Shown here: piece after piece, positions 1 to 7,778 of the stretch | Layout of the letters: each line of letters begins with the position of its first letter | Numbering within the stretch: the stretch's first letter is position 1 | Assembly: GCA_021777365.1 (NCBI GenBank) | Contig: JAJYDP010000031.1 | Location: 1-16,094 of the forward strand | DNA from: Chloroflexota bacterium | GTDB taxonomy: Bacteria > Chloroflexota > Limnocylindria > Limnocylindrales > CSP1-4 | DNA: 16,094 nt | Reading direction: 5' to 3' | Made by a program: the position numbers and the translations under genes | Notes under the pieces: generated by a model | What the model was told of the DNA's origin: nothing | The model's input: the letters and a program-made list of their open reading frames with translations, nothing else | Databases searched by the model: none

Positions 1-1170
1 GAGGACGGCGCGGTCGCCGGAGAGACGCACCAGGAAGGCGAGGGGGATCGCCAGCACCACCACGTTCAGGATCATGGCGTCGATGACGACCGTCACCAGG
101 TCGCGGGCGACCAGGGCCACGATGGCCGCGGGAACCACCTCGACGAGGTAGAGCAGGTAGAAGAGGGGGGCCTGGCGGACCGGGAGGTTCAGGCTGTGGG
201 GCCAGCGGAAGAGCTCGGCCCAGGCCCACGCAGAGGAGAGCGAGATGACCACGGCCGCGAGGAGCCCGGCCCCCACCATGCCCACCGCGATGAGGAGCGC
301 GGGCACCCCCGTGGCCAGCCGCTCCAGGCCGGCCGGCAGCGCGCCCGCCAGGGACCCGGCCGGGCCACCGGCGCCGGTCATGGCCGCCGCCGCGGCCACC
401 ACCACGGCGGCCATCAGCAGCTCGCTGGTCACCGCCCCCACCAGGGTCTCGGTCCGCGCCGCCCGCAGGTCCTGCGCGCGCAGCCCCTTGTCCACCGTGG
501 CGGCCTGCTGGTAGAAGAGCATCCAGGGCATGATCACGGCACCCACCGTGGCCACCACCAGGTCCAGGTACCGCTGATCGCCGATCGGCTGGGCGGGGGA
601 GAGTCCCGCCAGCACCGCCGCCGGGTCCGGGTGGACGGTGAACGCCAGCACCACGAAGGTGAAGAGGGCGATCGAGAGGGCGAGCGCCAGGCGCTCGAAG
701 CGCCGGTAGCTGCCGGTGAGCACCATCGCCGAGTGGAACAGGAGTGCACCGGCGACCGCCAGCGGGGCCGGGATCCCCACGATCGAGGCGCCCAGCACGA
801 TGCCCGCGAACTCCGCCACGTAGGCCAGCAGGTCGATCCCCGCCATCGAGATCACCGCCACCGCCGCCCACCCGAACCCGTAGCGCTCCCGCAGCAGCTC
901 GGCGTGGCCGCGCCCGGTCACCGCCCCGAGGCGCGCGGTCATCTCCTGCACCAGGTAGAGGATCGGGATCAGGAGGATCAGCGGCAGCAGCAGGGCGGTG
1001 CCGAACTCCGTGCCGGCCTTGGCCGCGGTGAGGACACTCGGGGCGTCGACGTCGGCCAGCATCACCACCCAGGCCGGTCCCAGGACCCTGGCCAGGCTCG
1101 CCAGGTCGAGCCGGCGGACACCGACCGCGCCCCAGCGCGCTGCGGAGCGTGCCAGCGAGGCGCCGGTCAC
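1..1170 (-). CDS. NRAMP-superfamily divalent metal transporter, divergent clade (C-terminus outside window)
   Basis: This is a polytopic inner-membrane protein, probably importing a divalent cation. The visible 390 residues start at a GTG at 1168-1170, the first usable start after an upstream in-frame TGA. No clear ribosome binding site is visible. The frame is still open at position 1, so the last helices are missing. NRAMP hallmarks are present but altered. The helix-1 metal motif, normally DPGN, reads DAPS (residues 42-45). The helix-6 motif, normally MPHN, reads MPWM (214-217), keeping the Met-Pro but not the His. A conserved helix-3 Glu is kept in YVAEFAG (about 117-123), while the usual Asp three residues before it is Tyr. 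The segments VQEMTARLG and FYQQAATVDKGL match my memory of the NRAMP-related Mg/metal transporter (NRMT-like) clade rather than classic MntH. Family membership is firm. The metal and the proton coupling are inferred and uncertain. Confidence 0.87.
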   Translation of the reverse strand, partial: MTGASLARSAARWGAVGVRRLDLASLARVLGPAWVVMLADVDAPSVLTAAKAGTEFGTALLLPLILLIPILYLVQEMTARLGAVTGRGHAELLRERYGFGWAAVAVISMAGIDLLAYVAEFAGIVLGASIVGIPAPLAVAGALLFHSAMVLTGSYRRFERLALALSIALFTFVVLAFTVHPDPAAVLAGLSPAQPIGDQRYLDLVVATVGAVIMPWMLFYQQAATVDKGLRAQDLRAARTETLVGAVTSELLMAAVVVAAAAAMTGAGGPAGSLAGALPAGLERLATGVPALLIAVGMVGAGLLAAVVISLSSAWAWAELFRWPHSLNLPVRQAPLFYLLYLVEVVPAAIVALVARDLVTVVIDAMILNVVVLAIPLAFLVRLSGDRAVL

Positions 1171-1337
1171 AGGTCGATCACGAGTGACTGCTGCACCGGC
1201 GCAGTGAACCGCAGCGACGGCCGCTGGCGGGAGGGCCGATGGTCCCGTCCGGGCCGGGAAATCCGACCCGATAGATCAGGATTGACGGGTTCGGACGCCA
1301 GCCGTGCGTCCGCCGGCCGTGCCCGGGGAGCGGCGGA

Positions 1338-4142
1338 TCAGCGGCGGTCGCGCCGGAGTACCTCCACCGGCTCGGGTCGGCCGTGGAAGTACCCCTGGCC
1401 GAAGTCGACACCGAGGCTGGCGAGGCTCCTCGCCTCGGCCTCGGTCTCCACGCCCTCGCCGATCAGGCGGCACCCGGCGGTCCGCGCGAACTGGCGCATG
1501 GCCGTCACCATCGCCTGCCGCCCGAGATCGGCATTGACCCCGCGCACCAGGCCCAGGTCGAGCTTCACGAAGTCCGGCCGCAGCTCCACGATGTGCGCGA
1601 AGTTCGCGATGCCGGCGCCCGCGTCGTCGACCGCGGTCCGGACCGAGCTGCCGAGCCGCGCCAGCGCGTCGCGGAGGGCGTGGTAGTCGGCGACCGTGTC
1701 GTGCTCGGTGATCTCGAGGATCACCGGCCGGTCCGCCGTCTCCAGCACCGCGCGCACCCGGTCGGGGTCGGCGAGCAGGCGCGGGGATGCGTTCAGGTCG
1801 AGCCACCGGCCGGCCGGCAGCCCGCGCGCCACCTCGATCGCGGTCTGCAGCGTCACGAGCTCGAGGTCCGGTCCGAGGTCCACGGACCAGGCGTCGGCGA
1901 AGCGGTGATCCGGGCGCGTTCCGTCGGAGAAGCGCGTCAGCGCCTCGTAGCCCACCACCGACCCGTCCGCGAGGTCGACGATGGGCTGGAAGACCGGGTG
2001 GAACGCCCGCTCGGCGATGATCCCGGCGATCTGCGCGTGGAGCCGCGAGCGACGATGGTCGCCCTCCAGGTCGCGTGCGAGGAGCGCGCTGGCGGTGGCG
2101 GCGAACTCACCGACCGCCGGAAGCTGGCCGACCAGGTGCCGCGCGTACGCCTCGTCCCGGGTCCCGGCGGCGACCAGGCCCAGGAGGCCCTCCCCGTTGC
2201 GGATCGGCGCGTACGCGTTGGCCCGCACGCCGAGCGACGCCATCGCCGCGCCGTAGGCGCCGTCCGCGGCGCGGGGACGGAACGCCTCGGCCCACGGCCC
2301 CAGCGCGGCCCGCTCGTGCAGGTAGGCGGCCCGGCTCGGCGGCAGCTCCTGGCCCGCGGCCAGCGGGAAGCCCGTCGGCGCGACCACGCCGAGGGCCAGG
2401 GCATGCGTCGGGTCCTGGAAGCTGATGATCGCGGCGACGTCCACCCCGGGCAGGCCCGAGAGCTCGCCGCAGATGTCCGCGGCGGTCTCCGCCGCGCTCG
2501 GCTTCGGCTGCAGCCTGGCCAGGGCGGCGGCCACCTGGGCGCGCTCCCGGAACTCGCTGGCGAGGCTGGACCGCGCGGCCTGGAGGGCGGTGACGTCCCG
2601 CTGCACGCCGATGTAGCCGCCCACCGCGCCCTGCGCGTCCCGGATCGGCGAGATCGTCGCCTCGACCTGGTAGAGACTGCCGTCCGCCCGCCGGTTGATG
2701 AACCTCCCGCTCCACGCCCGGCCGCGCGTCAGGTACCCCCACAGCGACTGGTAGAAGGCGTCCGACTGCCGCCCGCTCTTCAGGATCCGCGGGTTCTGCC
2801 CGGTCACCGCCTCCCGTCGGTAGCCGGACATCTGCTCGAAGGCCGGGTTGACGTACTCGATGGTGCCCGCCAGGTCGGTGATGACCACCGCATCCGACGT
2901 CTGCTGGACCGCGGTGGCGAGCCTGCTCCGCTCCGTTTCCGCGGCCACCCGCTCGGTGACGTCCTCGATCGTGCCGATCATCCGGATCGGGGCGCCGTCG
3001 GCGTCCCGCAGGACTTCGCAGCTCTCGTGCACCGTCCGCACGTCGCCGTCCGGTCGCACGATCCGGAAGCCGAGCTCGGGTGGGCCGTCGCCCCGCAGCG
3101 CGGCCCGCTCGGCCGCCTGCATGCGGTCCCGGTCGTCCGGGTGCACGTAGGCCAGGAAGGCCGACGCGGCGGCGGGGATCGCGCCCGGCTCCACGCCCAG
3201 GATCCGGTGCAGCTCCACCGACCGCTGCACGGCATCCGTCGCGAGATCCCACTCCCAGCTGCCGATGTGGGCGATCCGCTGCGCCTCGGCGAGGTTGCGC
3301 TCGCTGAGCTGCAGGCGTCGATGGAGCTCGCGGAGCTCGGTGACGTCGGTGAAGAAGGCGACGTTGCAGAGCAGGCCGTCCACCAGCGTGCTGGAGGATC
3401 GGATGTCCGCGAGGATCACGGTCCCGTCCTTGCGCCGGCAGGGGATCGCGTGCGCCTCGGCGATCTGCTCGTTGCCGACCGACGCGAACCGCTCGAGGAT
3501 CTGCGGCAGCGCCTCCCGGGGATGGAGGTCCTCGAGCCGCATCCCCAGCAGCTCGTCGCGGGTGTAGCCCAGCAGGGCGCACGCGGCCCGGTTGACCCAC
3601 CGGTACCGGTGCGTCGCGTGCTCGGCGATCAGGATCGCCTCGGCGGTTCCCTCGAAGATCGCCGCGTACCGGGCCTCGGACGCCGCCAGCGCCGCCTGGG
3701 CCGCGAGCTGCTCGGTGATGTCCGCGATGGTGCCGACCGTGCGGATCGGCCGTCCCGAGCCGCCGATGACGAGCGATCCGCGCCCGTGCACCCAGCGCTC
3801 CGCCCCGTCGGACCGGCGCAGGATGCGGTACCGGCGGTCGAACGCCCGGCCCCGCCCCACGACCTCCTCGGTGAAGTGCGCGTGCGTCGCCTCGCGGTCG
3901 TCCGGGTGGATGAGGGAGACCCAGCCGTCGATCGTGCGGTCGAACGCGGCGTCGATCCCGAGGATCGCGTCGAGCCCCCGGGAGCTCACCCAGCGCCCGG
4001 TGACCAGGTCGGTGGTGTAGGACCCGATCTGCGCGACCGCCTCGATCTCGTCGAGGCCGATGGCCGCCGGCCCGATCACCGGCGGCGTGCTGTCGGATGC
4101 TGGAGCCGCCCGGGACCGGTCGGCTCGCGTGTCTCCCATCAC
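1338..4142 (-). CDS. PAS(x4)-GAF-EAL sensor, predicted c-di-GMP phosphodiesterase
   Basis: This is a 934-residue signalling protein with no signal peptide or membrane helix, so it is probably cytosolic. Four PAS/PAC units follow one another (about 30-150, 150-275, 285-400 and 400-520). Typical marks are HPDDR in units 1 and 3 and closing DITE/DVTE segments before each linker helix. A GAF-like region lies at about 530-680. The C-terminal EAL domain (about 695-930) keeps the expected catalytic set: EAL at 733-735, Asn784, Glu810, Asp839-Asp840, Lys860, Glu896 and Gln916. Hydrolysis of c-di-GMP to pGpG is therefore likely. The metal loop reads DDAGAG rather than the common DDFGTG. There is no GGDEF domain, unlike many multi-PAS EAL proteins. 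The first codon is GTG with an ATG directly after it, and AGGGA lies 5 bases before the GTG, so either could be the start. The sensed ligand cannot be read from the sequence. Confidence 0.9.
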   Translation of the reverse strand: MMGDTRADRSRAAPASDSTPPVIGPAAIGLDEIEAVAQIGSYTTDLVTGRWVSSRGLDAILGIDAAFDRTIDGWVSLIHPDDREATHAHFTEEVVGRGRAFDRRYRILRRSDGAERWVHGRGSLVIGGSGRPIRTVGTIADITEQLAAQAALAASEARYAAIFEGTAEAILIAEHATHRYRWVNRAACALLGYTRDELLGMRLEDLHPREALPQILERFASVGNEQIAEAHAIPCRRKDGTVILADIRSSSTLVDGLLCNVAFFTDVTELRELHRRLQLSERNLAEAQRIAHIGSWEWDLATDAVQRSVELHRILGVEPGAIPAAASAFLAYVHPDDRDRMQAAERAALRGDGPPELGFRIVRPDGDVRTVHESCEVLRDADGAPIRMIGTIEDVTERVAAETERSRLATAVQQTSDAVVITDLAGTIEYVNPAFEQMSGYRREAVTGQNPRILKSGRQSDAFYQSLWGYLTRGRAWSGRFINRRADGSLYQVEATISPIRDAQGAVGGYIGVQRDVTALQAARSSLASEFRERAQVAAALARLQPKPSAAETAADICGELSGLPGVDVAAIISFQDPTHALALGVVAPTGFPLAAGQELPPSRAAYLHERAALGPWAEAFRPRAADGAYGAAMASLGVRANAYAPIRNGEGLLGLVAAGTRDEAYARHLVGQLPAVGEFAATASALLARDLEGDHRRSRLHAQIAGIIAERAFHPVFQPIVDLADGSVVGYEALTRFSDGTRPDHRFADAWSVDLGPDLELVTLQTAIEVARGLPAGRWLDLNASPRLLADPDRVRAVLETADRPVILEITEHDTVADYHALRDALARLGSSVRTAVDDAGAGIANFAHIVELRPDFVKLDLGLVRGVNADLGRQAMVTAMRQFARTAGCRLIGEGVETEAEARSLASLGVDFGQGYFHGRPEPVEVLRRDRR

Positions 4143-4201
4143 GAGGTTCCCTGCTCACCCCGTCGTACGGTCCGCGAGCTGCCTGCGGGACGCTGGTCGC
4201 C

Positions 4202-4214
4202 AGGGCAGTGCCCT
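4202..4214. promoter_or_regulatory. Short perfect inverted repeat upstream of the EAL gene
   Basis: AGGGCAGTGCCCT is a 6-1-6 perfect dyad about 60 bases ahead of the EAL gene start, inside its predicted 5' leader. It could be an operator or a small hairpin. A 13-bp dyad can arise by chance in sequence this GC-rich. Confidence 0.25.
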
Positions 4215-4259
4215 CTCCGGCACCGTCGCAAGCGTCCACCGGGAGGGCCGGCGGCGGCC

Positions 4260-4287
4260 ATCCTACGATCGGCCAGCGGCTGGTCGA
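4260..4287 (-). promoter_or_regulatory. Possible sigma-70-type promoter for the EAL gene
   Basis: On the minus strand TAGGAT (4260-4265) fits the TANNNT form of a -10 element. TCGACC (4282-4287) sits 16 bases upstream and matches four of six positions of TTGACA. This would give a leader of roughly 110 bases before the GTG start. It is one of few AT-containing spots in the gap, but the call rests on pattern only. Confidence 0.3.
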
Positions 4288-4321
4288 CGAAGGTCCCACC
4301 GGCGCGCGGCCCTCGACGGCG

Positions 4322-5302
4322 TCAGCGCGAGACCGTCAGCGGTCGATGCGTGGGGCCCGCCGTCTCCACGAGCTCGGCGGCGGCCTGGGCCAGCGTCGCG
4401 CCGATCGACAGGTATCGCTCGACGCCGGAGGCACGGACCACCAGCCGGTCGTCCGTGGCGGTCACGGACTGCAGCGCATGCCTCGGCACGGCGAGTCGGT
4501 CCACCATGGCCAGGACGTCGGGCCCGGCAAGATCCGGCGCTTCCGTGGCGTCCGGACCGATCATGATCAGCAGCTCGGTCGCGCTGAGCACCACCAGCGC
4601 GCCGCGGACGACCCCGTCCCCGACCACGTCCGGCGCGAGTCCGAAGAGTGCCGCGATGCCACCGGGCCCGGCGTCCCCGGCCAGCAGTTCGATCAGCTGC
4701 CGCCACGCACCGGGGATCCGGTCCGCCCCGACTGCGCAGCACCTGACCGCGGGCACGTCGCCCTGGGCATCGCCGGCCGCCCGGCGCCGGAGCCAGCGGA
4801 GCGCCCCCGCCAGCACGCCCCCCGTCTCGGTGGAGTAGCGCACCGACAGCCGCACGTCGGCTGCCCGGACCGAGAGGCGCCGGCACCGCAGCACGGCCAG
4901 CTCCTCGATGGCCCCGATCCGTGCCACCGGGACGATCGCCGCCGGCTCGCGCCGACCGCGGTCCACCCACAGGCCGGTCGCCCGATCACCGAACCCGAGC
5001 ACCTGGACGGGCGTGGAGACGAAGCGTCGGCACGAGCGGTCGACCGGACGGGCGGACGGCGCCAGCAGGAAGGTGCGCTCCAGCGGAAGCGGCCCGCAGG
5101 CGTACCGGAGGAGGCGCAGAACGCCCGGCGGCAGGTCGGCCTCGGACGCCGCCCGCGAGAGGCGCGGCCCTCGCCCCTCGGGATCCAGTCGCGCCGCCAC
5201 GGACGACGGCACGGGGATCTCCCAGTCCTCGGCGGGATCCACGACCTCGCGCCGCATGCGGGTCACGGTCGGGGGAACGAGCGCGCCGGGCGAGCCGATC
5301 AT
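4322..5302 (-). CDS. Unrecognised soluble protein, possibly with two PH-like folds
   Basis: This is a 326-residue protein that I cannot assign by name. The ATG at 5300-5302 follows a strong GGAGGGGGG ribosome binding site about 6 bases away, so the start is well supported. There is no signal peptide or membrane helix. Residues about 75-165 follow the rhythm of a bacterial PH-like domain: a beta strand with FLLAPS, then VLGFGDRATGLWVD, an AAIVPVARIGAIEEL strand-turn-strand and LRCRRLSV. Residues about 240-315 repeat the pattern, with LVVLSATELLIMIGPD, then LAVPRHALQSVTATDDRLVV and a closing helix. The tandem PH idea is an inference from pattern, not a database match. The gene is transcribed away from the TPM-pspA pair, which suggests but does not prove a shared role in envelope stress or membrane-surface binding. 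Real coding is supported by the ribosome binding site and intact length. Confidence 0.72.
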   Translation of the reverse strand: MIGSPGALVPPTVTRMRREVVDPAEDWEIPVPSSVAARLDPEGRGPRLSRAASEADLPPGVLRLLRYACGPLPLERTFLLAPSARPVDRSCRRFVSTPVQVLGFGDRATGLWVDRGRREPAAIVPVARIGAIEELAVLRCRRLSVRAADVRLSVRYSTETGGVLAGALRWLRRRAAGDAQGDVPAVRCCAVGADRIPGAWRQLIELLAGDAGPGGIAALFGLAPDVVGDGVVRGALVVLSATELLIMIGPDATEAPDLAGPDVLAMVDRLAVPRHALQSVTATDDRLVVRASGVERYLSIGATLAQAAAELVETAGPTHRPLTVSR

Positions 5303-5617
5303 GGCTGACCCCCCTCCGGCGTCCCGGGACAGCCGACCGCGGGCGCCGTTGCCGACGGCCAGTGCGGATCGCGAGAGGCGCGAGCCCCAGCCATCGGCGG
5401 TAGCTTCTCACCCCGACGGCCCGGCGACGCGGGTCATGCGAGAGGGAAGCCGGAGGGCCGAACGGCCGGTGTCCCGACCCGTCCGTGGTCGGGAACGCGG
5501 GGACCTCCGTCGGGCGCGTCCGAATGGCACTGGCCCGCGTCGCCGGCACGGCTCACCATCCCAGCGTTGCCGCCCGCCTTGCCCATGGCCAGGGCGGCGC
5601 AGTGGATGGCCCTGACG
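5303..5617. other. Divergent intergenic region between the possible PH-like gene and the TPM gene
   Basis: About 315 bases separate the two divergent starts. On the minus strand the first dozen bases carry the GGAGGGGGG ribosome binding site of the left gene. One clear dyad lies at 5472-5494. I found no convincing -10/-35 pair for either gene. A lone TAGCTT at 5401-5406 (plus) fits TANNNT but lacks a -35. Part of the right end (5567-5617) would become coding if the TPM gene starts further upstream. Confidence 0.5.
5472..5494. promoter_or_regulatory. Inverted repeat, 8-bp arms, in the divergent region
   Basis: TCCCGACC (5472-5479) and GGTCGGGA (5487-5494) are perfect reverse complements around a 7-base spacer. 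The position between two divergent genes suits an operator for a dimeric regulator acting on both. It could equally be an RNA hairpin. No regulator gene is present in the window. Confidence 0.35.
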
Positions 5618-7708
5618 ATGCACCGGACTCCAGGCCTGCCGCGGCGTGCGCTTGCGCTCGGCGGGGCGCTCCTCCTCGCGCTGACGTTGGCGTCGGCTGC
5701 CCTCGGCCAGTCCGCGCCCAGGCTGCAGGGCCAGGTGACGGACCAGACGGGGTCCCTCGGCGGTGGCGCCGCCAGCGTGCAGTCCGCCCTCGATGCGCTG
5801 CTCAACGCCCAGGGCGTCCAGCTGTACGTCGCCTTCGTCTCCACCAGCGGTGGCGTCACCGCGCAGGAGCTGGCCCAGGAGACATACACGCAGAACGGGC
5901 TCGGCGGCAACGACATGGTGCTGCTGGTGGCGGTCTCCGATCGCCGGTACGGCTACTACCAGGACGGGGCGCTCGGCTCGCTGACCGCGACCGACGTGAA
6001 CGCGCTGCTCAGCTCAACGCTCGAGCCGCGGTTCCGGGCCGGCGACTATGCCGGGGGAATCGTCGCGTTCGCGAACGGCCTCGGCCGGGCGATGGCGGGC
6101 GGCGCCGTGCCGGGAGCGGCCGGCCAGGGGGGCGCGGCGCCCGGCGGACCGTCCACCGGGGGCGCCTCGTCCGGGGGCACCTCGTCGGGCCCGGGCAGCG
6201 GACTCCTGGTGATCCTGGTCGGCCTCGTCATCGTCGTGCTCGGCGTGGCCCTGGTCGGCGGCTGGGTCCGCCGCTGGCGGACCGCCCACCTGGCGGCCGA
6301 GGAGCGCGACCGCCGGACCGGACAGCTGGCCCGGCAGGCGAACCAGCTCCTGATTCAGGCCGACGACTCGGTGCGCGACGCCGTGCAGGATCTGGGGTTC
6401 GCGGAGGCCGAGTTCAGCGCGGAGGACGTGGAGCCGTTCAGGGCCGCGCTCTCGGCGGCCCGCGACGAGCTGAAGGCCGCGTTCGCGGTCCGCCAGCAGC
6501 TCGACGACGCGATCCCGGAGGATCCGCCCACGCGGGAGAAGATGCTGAACGAGATCGTCGCCCGGGCGGGACGGGTGGGCGAGATCATCGGCGCACAGCG
6601 ACAGCGGTTCGGAGAGCTGCGCGACCTTGAGCATCGTGCCCCGGAGATCCTGGCGGGACTGCCCGGGCAGGCGGCGGCGCTCGCGGCCCGGCTGCCATCC
6701 GCCGAAGCCGCCGAGGCGGGCCTCGCCGCGTACGCGGACGCGTGCCGCGGGCCCGTCAGCGGGAACCTGGCGGAGGCGCGCAAGCGGATCGACTTCGCCA
6801 CCGCAGCCGCCTCGCGCGGCCAGGCGGCGCTGGCGGCCACGCCCCCCGACCCGCACGCGGCCCGGGACGCCGCCCGGGCCGGGCAGGCCGCGCTGGCGCA
6901 GGCAGGGTCCCTGCTCGACGCGATCGATCATCTCGTGGCCTCGGTGGAGGAGGCGAGGGGACGGGTCCAGCCGGAGATCGCGGAAGCCGAGGCGGACATC
7001 GCGGCCGCCCGCGCCGCCCTGCAGCGCGGGGTCGGAGACCCATCGCTCGGCACCGCGCTCTCGGAGGCCGAGGCCCGCCTCGCGGCCGCCAGGGGCGTCC
7101 TGGCCGCGGCGCGACCAGACCCGCTCGCTGCGCTGAAGGGCGCCCAGGAGGCGCACGCGGCCGCCGACCGCGTCCTCGCGTCCGAGCGGGCGGCCGAGGA
7201 GCAGCTCGCGCGGCAGCGGGCCGCGCTGCAGACGGCGCTCGCATCCGCGCAGGCGAGCGTGACCCATGCCGCCGACTACATCGGCGACCGGCGCAACGGC
7301 GTGGGGCGGGAGGCACGTACCCGGCTCGCGGAGGCGCAGCGCCACATGGAACAGGCCCAGTCGGCGGCCGGAACGGATCCGGCGATCGCGCTCACCGAGG
7401 CCCAGCAGGCCCAGCGCCTGGCCGACGATGCGTACCGGATCGCGTCCTCCGACTTCGATGCGTGGAACGGGCGCGGCGGTCCGCGTGCGCCCCGGGCGGT
7501 GGATCCCACCGGCGCGATCATCGGCGGGATCATCCTCGGGAGCCTCCTCGGTGGGGGACGGCACGGCGGGGGATGGGGCGGCACGCCCTGGGGCGGCGGC
7601 GGGTTCGGCGGTTTCGGACACGGGGGAGGCTTCGGCGGCGGCGGCGGATTCGGCGGCGGCGGCGGATTCGGCGGGGGAGGCGGATTCGGCGGCGGCGGAA
7701 GCTGGTGA
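5618..7708 (+). CDS. TPM-domain membrane protein with long coiled coil and Gly-rich tail
   Basis: This is a 696-residue envelope protein. In order it has a signal peptide (1-31, charged start then ALALGGALLLALTLASAALG), a TPM domain (DUF477, about 35-160) facing outward, a Gly/Ser-rich stretch (160-193), one membrane helix (about 194-214), a long Ala/Glu/Arg coiled-coil region (about 222-625) predicted cytosolic, and a Phe-Gly-rich tail ending in GGGGSW. TPM proteins of this build are known from high-GC Gram-positive bacteria. They occur near PspA, which lies 70 bases downstream here on the same strand, so the pair is probably one operon. The coiled coil could be the contact surface for PspA. 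I chose the ATG at 5618 because it gives a normal signal peptide. In-frame starts at 5567 (TTG), 5585 and 5606 would only add a few odd residues, and none has a good ribosome binding site. Enzymatic activity of the TPM domain is not certain. Confidence 0.87.
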   Translation: MHRTPGLPRRALALGGALLLALTLASAALGQSAPRLQGQVTDQTGSLGGGAASVQSALDALLNAQGVQLYVAFVSTSGGVTAQELAQETYTQNGLGGNDMVLLVAVSDRRYGYYQDGALGSLTATDVNALLSSTLEPRFRAGDYAGGIVAFANGLGRAMAGGAVPGAAGQGGAAPGGPSTGGASSGGTSSGPGSGLLVILVGLVIVVLGVALVGGWVRRWRTAHLAAEERDRRTGQLARQANQLLIQADDSVRDAVQDLGFAEAEFSAEDVEPFRAALSAARDELKAAFAVRQQLDDAIPEDPPTREKMLNEIVARAGRVGEIIGAQRQRFGELRDLEHRAPEILAGLPGQAAALAARLPSAEAAEAGLAAYADACRGPVSGNLAEARKRIDFATAAASRGQAALAATPPDPHAARDAARAGQAALAQAGSLLDAIDHLVASVEEARGRVQPEIAEAEADIAAARAALQRGVGDPSLGTALSEAEARLAAARGVLAAARPDPLAALKGAQEAHAAADRVLASERAAEEQLARQRAALQTALASAQASVTHAADYIGDRRNGVGREARTRLAEAQRHMEQAQSAAGTDPAIALTEAQQAQRLADDAYRIASSDFDAWNGRGGPRAPRAVDPTGAIIGGIILGSLLGGGRHGGGWGGTPWGGGGFGGFGHGGGFGGGGGFGGGGGFGGGGGFGGGGSW
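7628..7699 (+). repeat. Four tandem 18-bp units encoding the Phe-Gly tail of the TPM protein
   Basis: Four head-to-tail 18-base units of the form GGATTCGGCGGCGGCGGC, with small changes in units 1, 3 and 4, encode GFGGGG repeats at the C-terminus. In-frame tandem arrays like this can change copy number by slippage, so tail length may vary between strains. Confidence 0.85.
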
Positions 7709-7778
7709 TGATCGGGCGGGTGCGCGGGGCGCGCCGTGACGTTCAGGAGCCGAGAGGGCAGGGAAGGAGCACCACGAG

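Noticed and set aside
1171..1337. TTGACG on the plus strand near 1282 as a promoter
   Set aside because: No -10 partner and no plus-strand gene follows; genes on both sides are on the minus strand.
196..1686. Open frame of 496 codons on the plus strand at the left end
   Set aside because: It is antisense to the NRAMP transporter, whose frame gives clear membrane helices and family motifs.
4271..4285. GGCCAG-CGG-CTGGTC hairpin after the possible PH-like gene as a terminator
   Set aside because: The six-pair stem includes a wobble, has no T-run and overlaps the possible EAL promoter; it is too weak to call.
2107..4299. Open frame of 730 codons on the minus strand overlapping the EAL gene
   Set aside because: It is out of frame with a well-supported multi-domain gene and its product is low-complexity Arg/Gly/Pro.
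1383..4838. Very long open frame of 1151 codons on the plus strand
   Set aside because: It is antisense to the EAL gene and runs into the next gene. Its product is Arg/Pro/Gly/His-rich without domains. Long antisense frames are expected where codon third positions are nearly all G or C.
7628..7699. Possible CRISPR or regulatory repeat array
   Set aside because: The units are contiguous, in frame and encode Gly-rich protein; there are no spacers.
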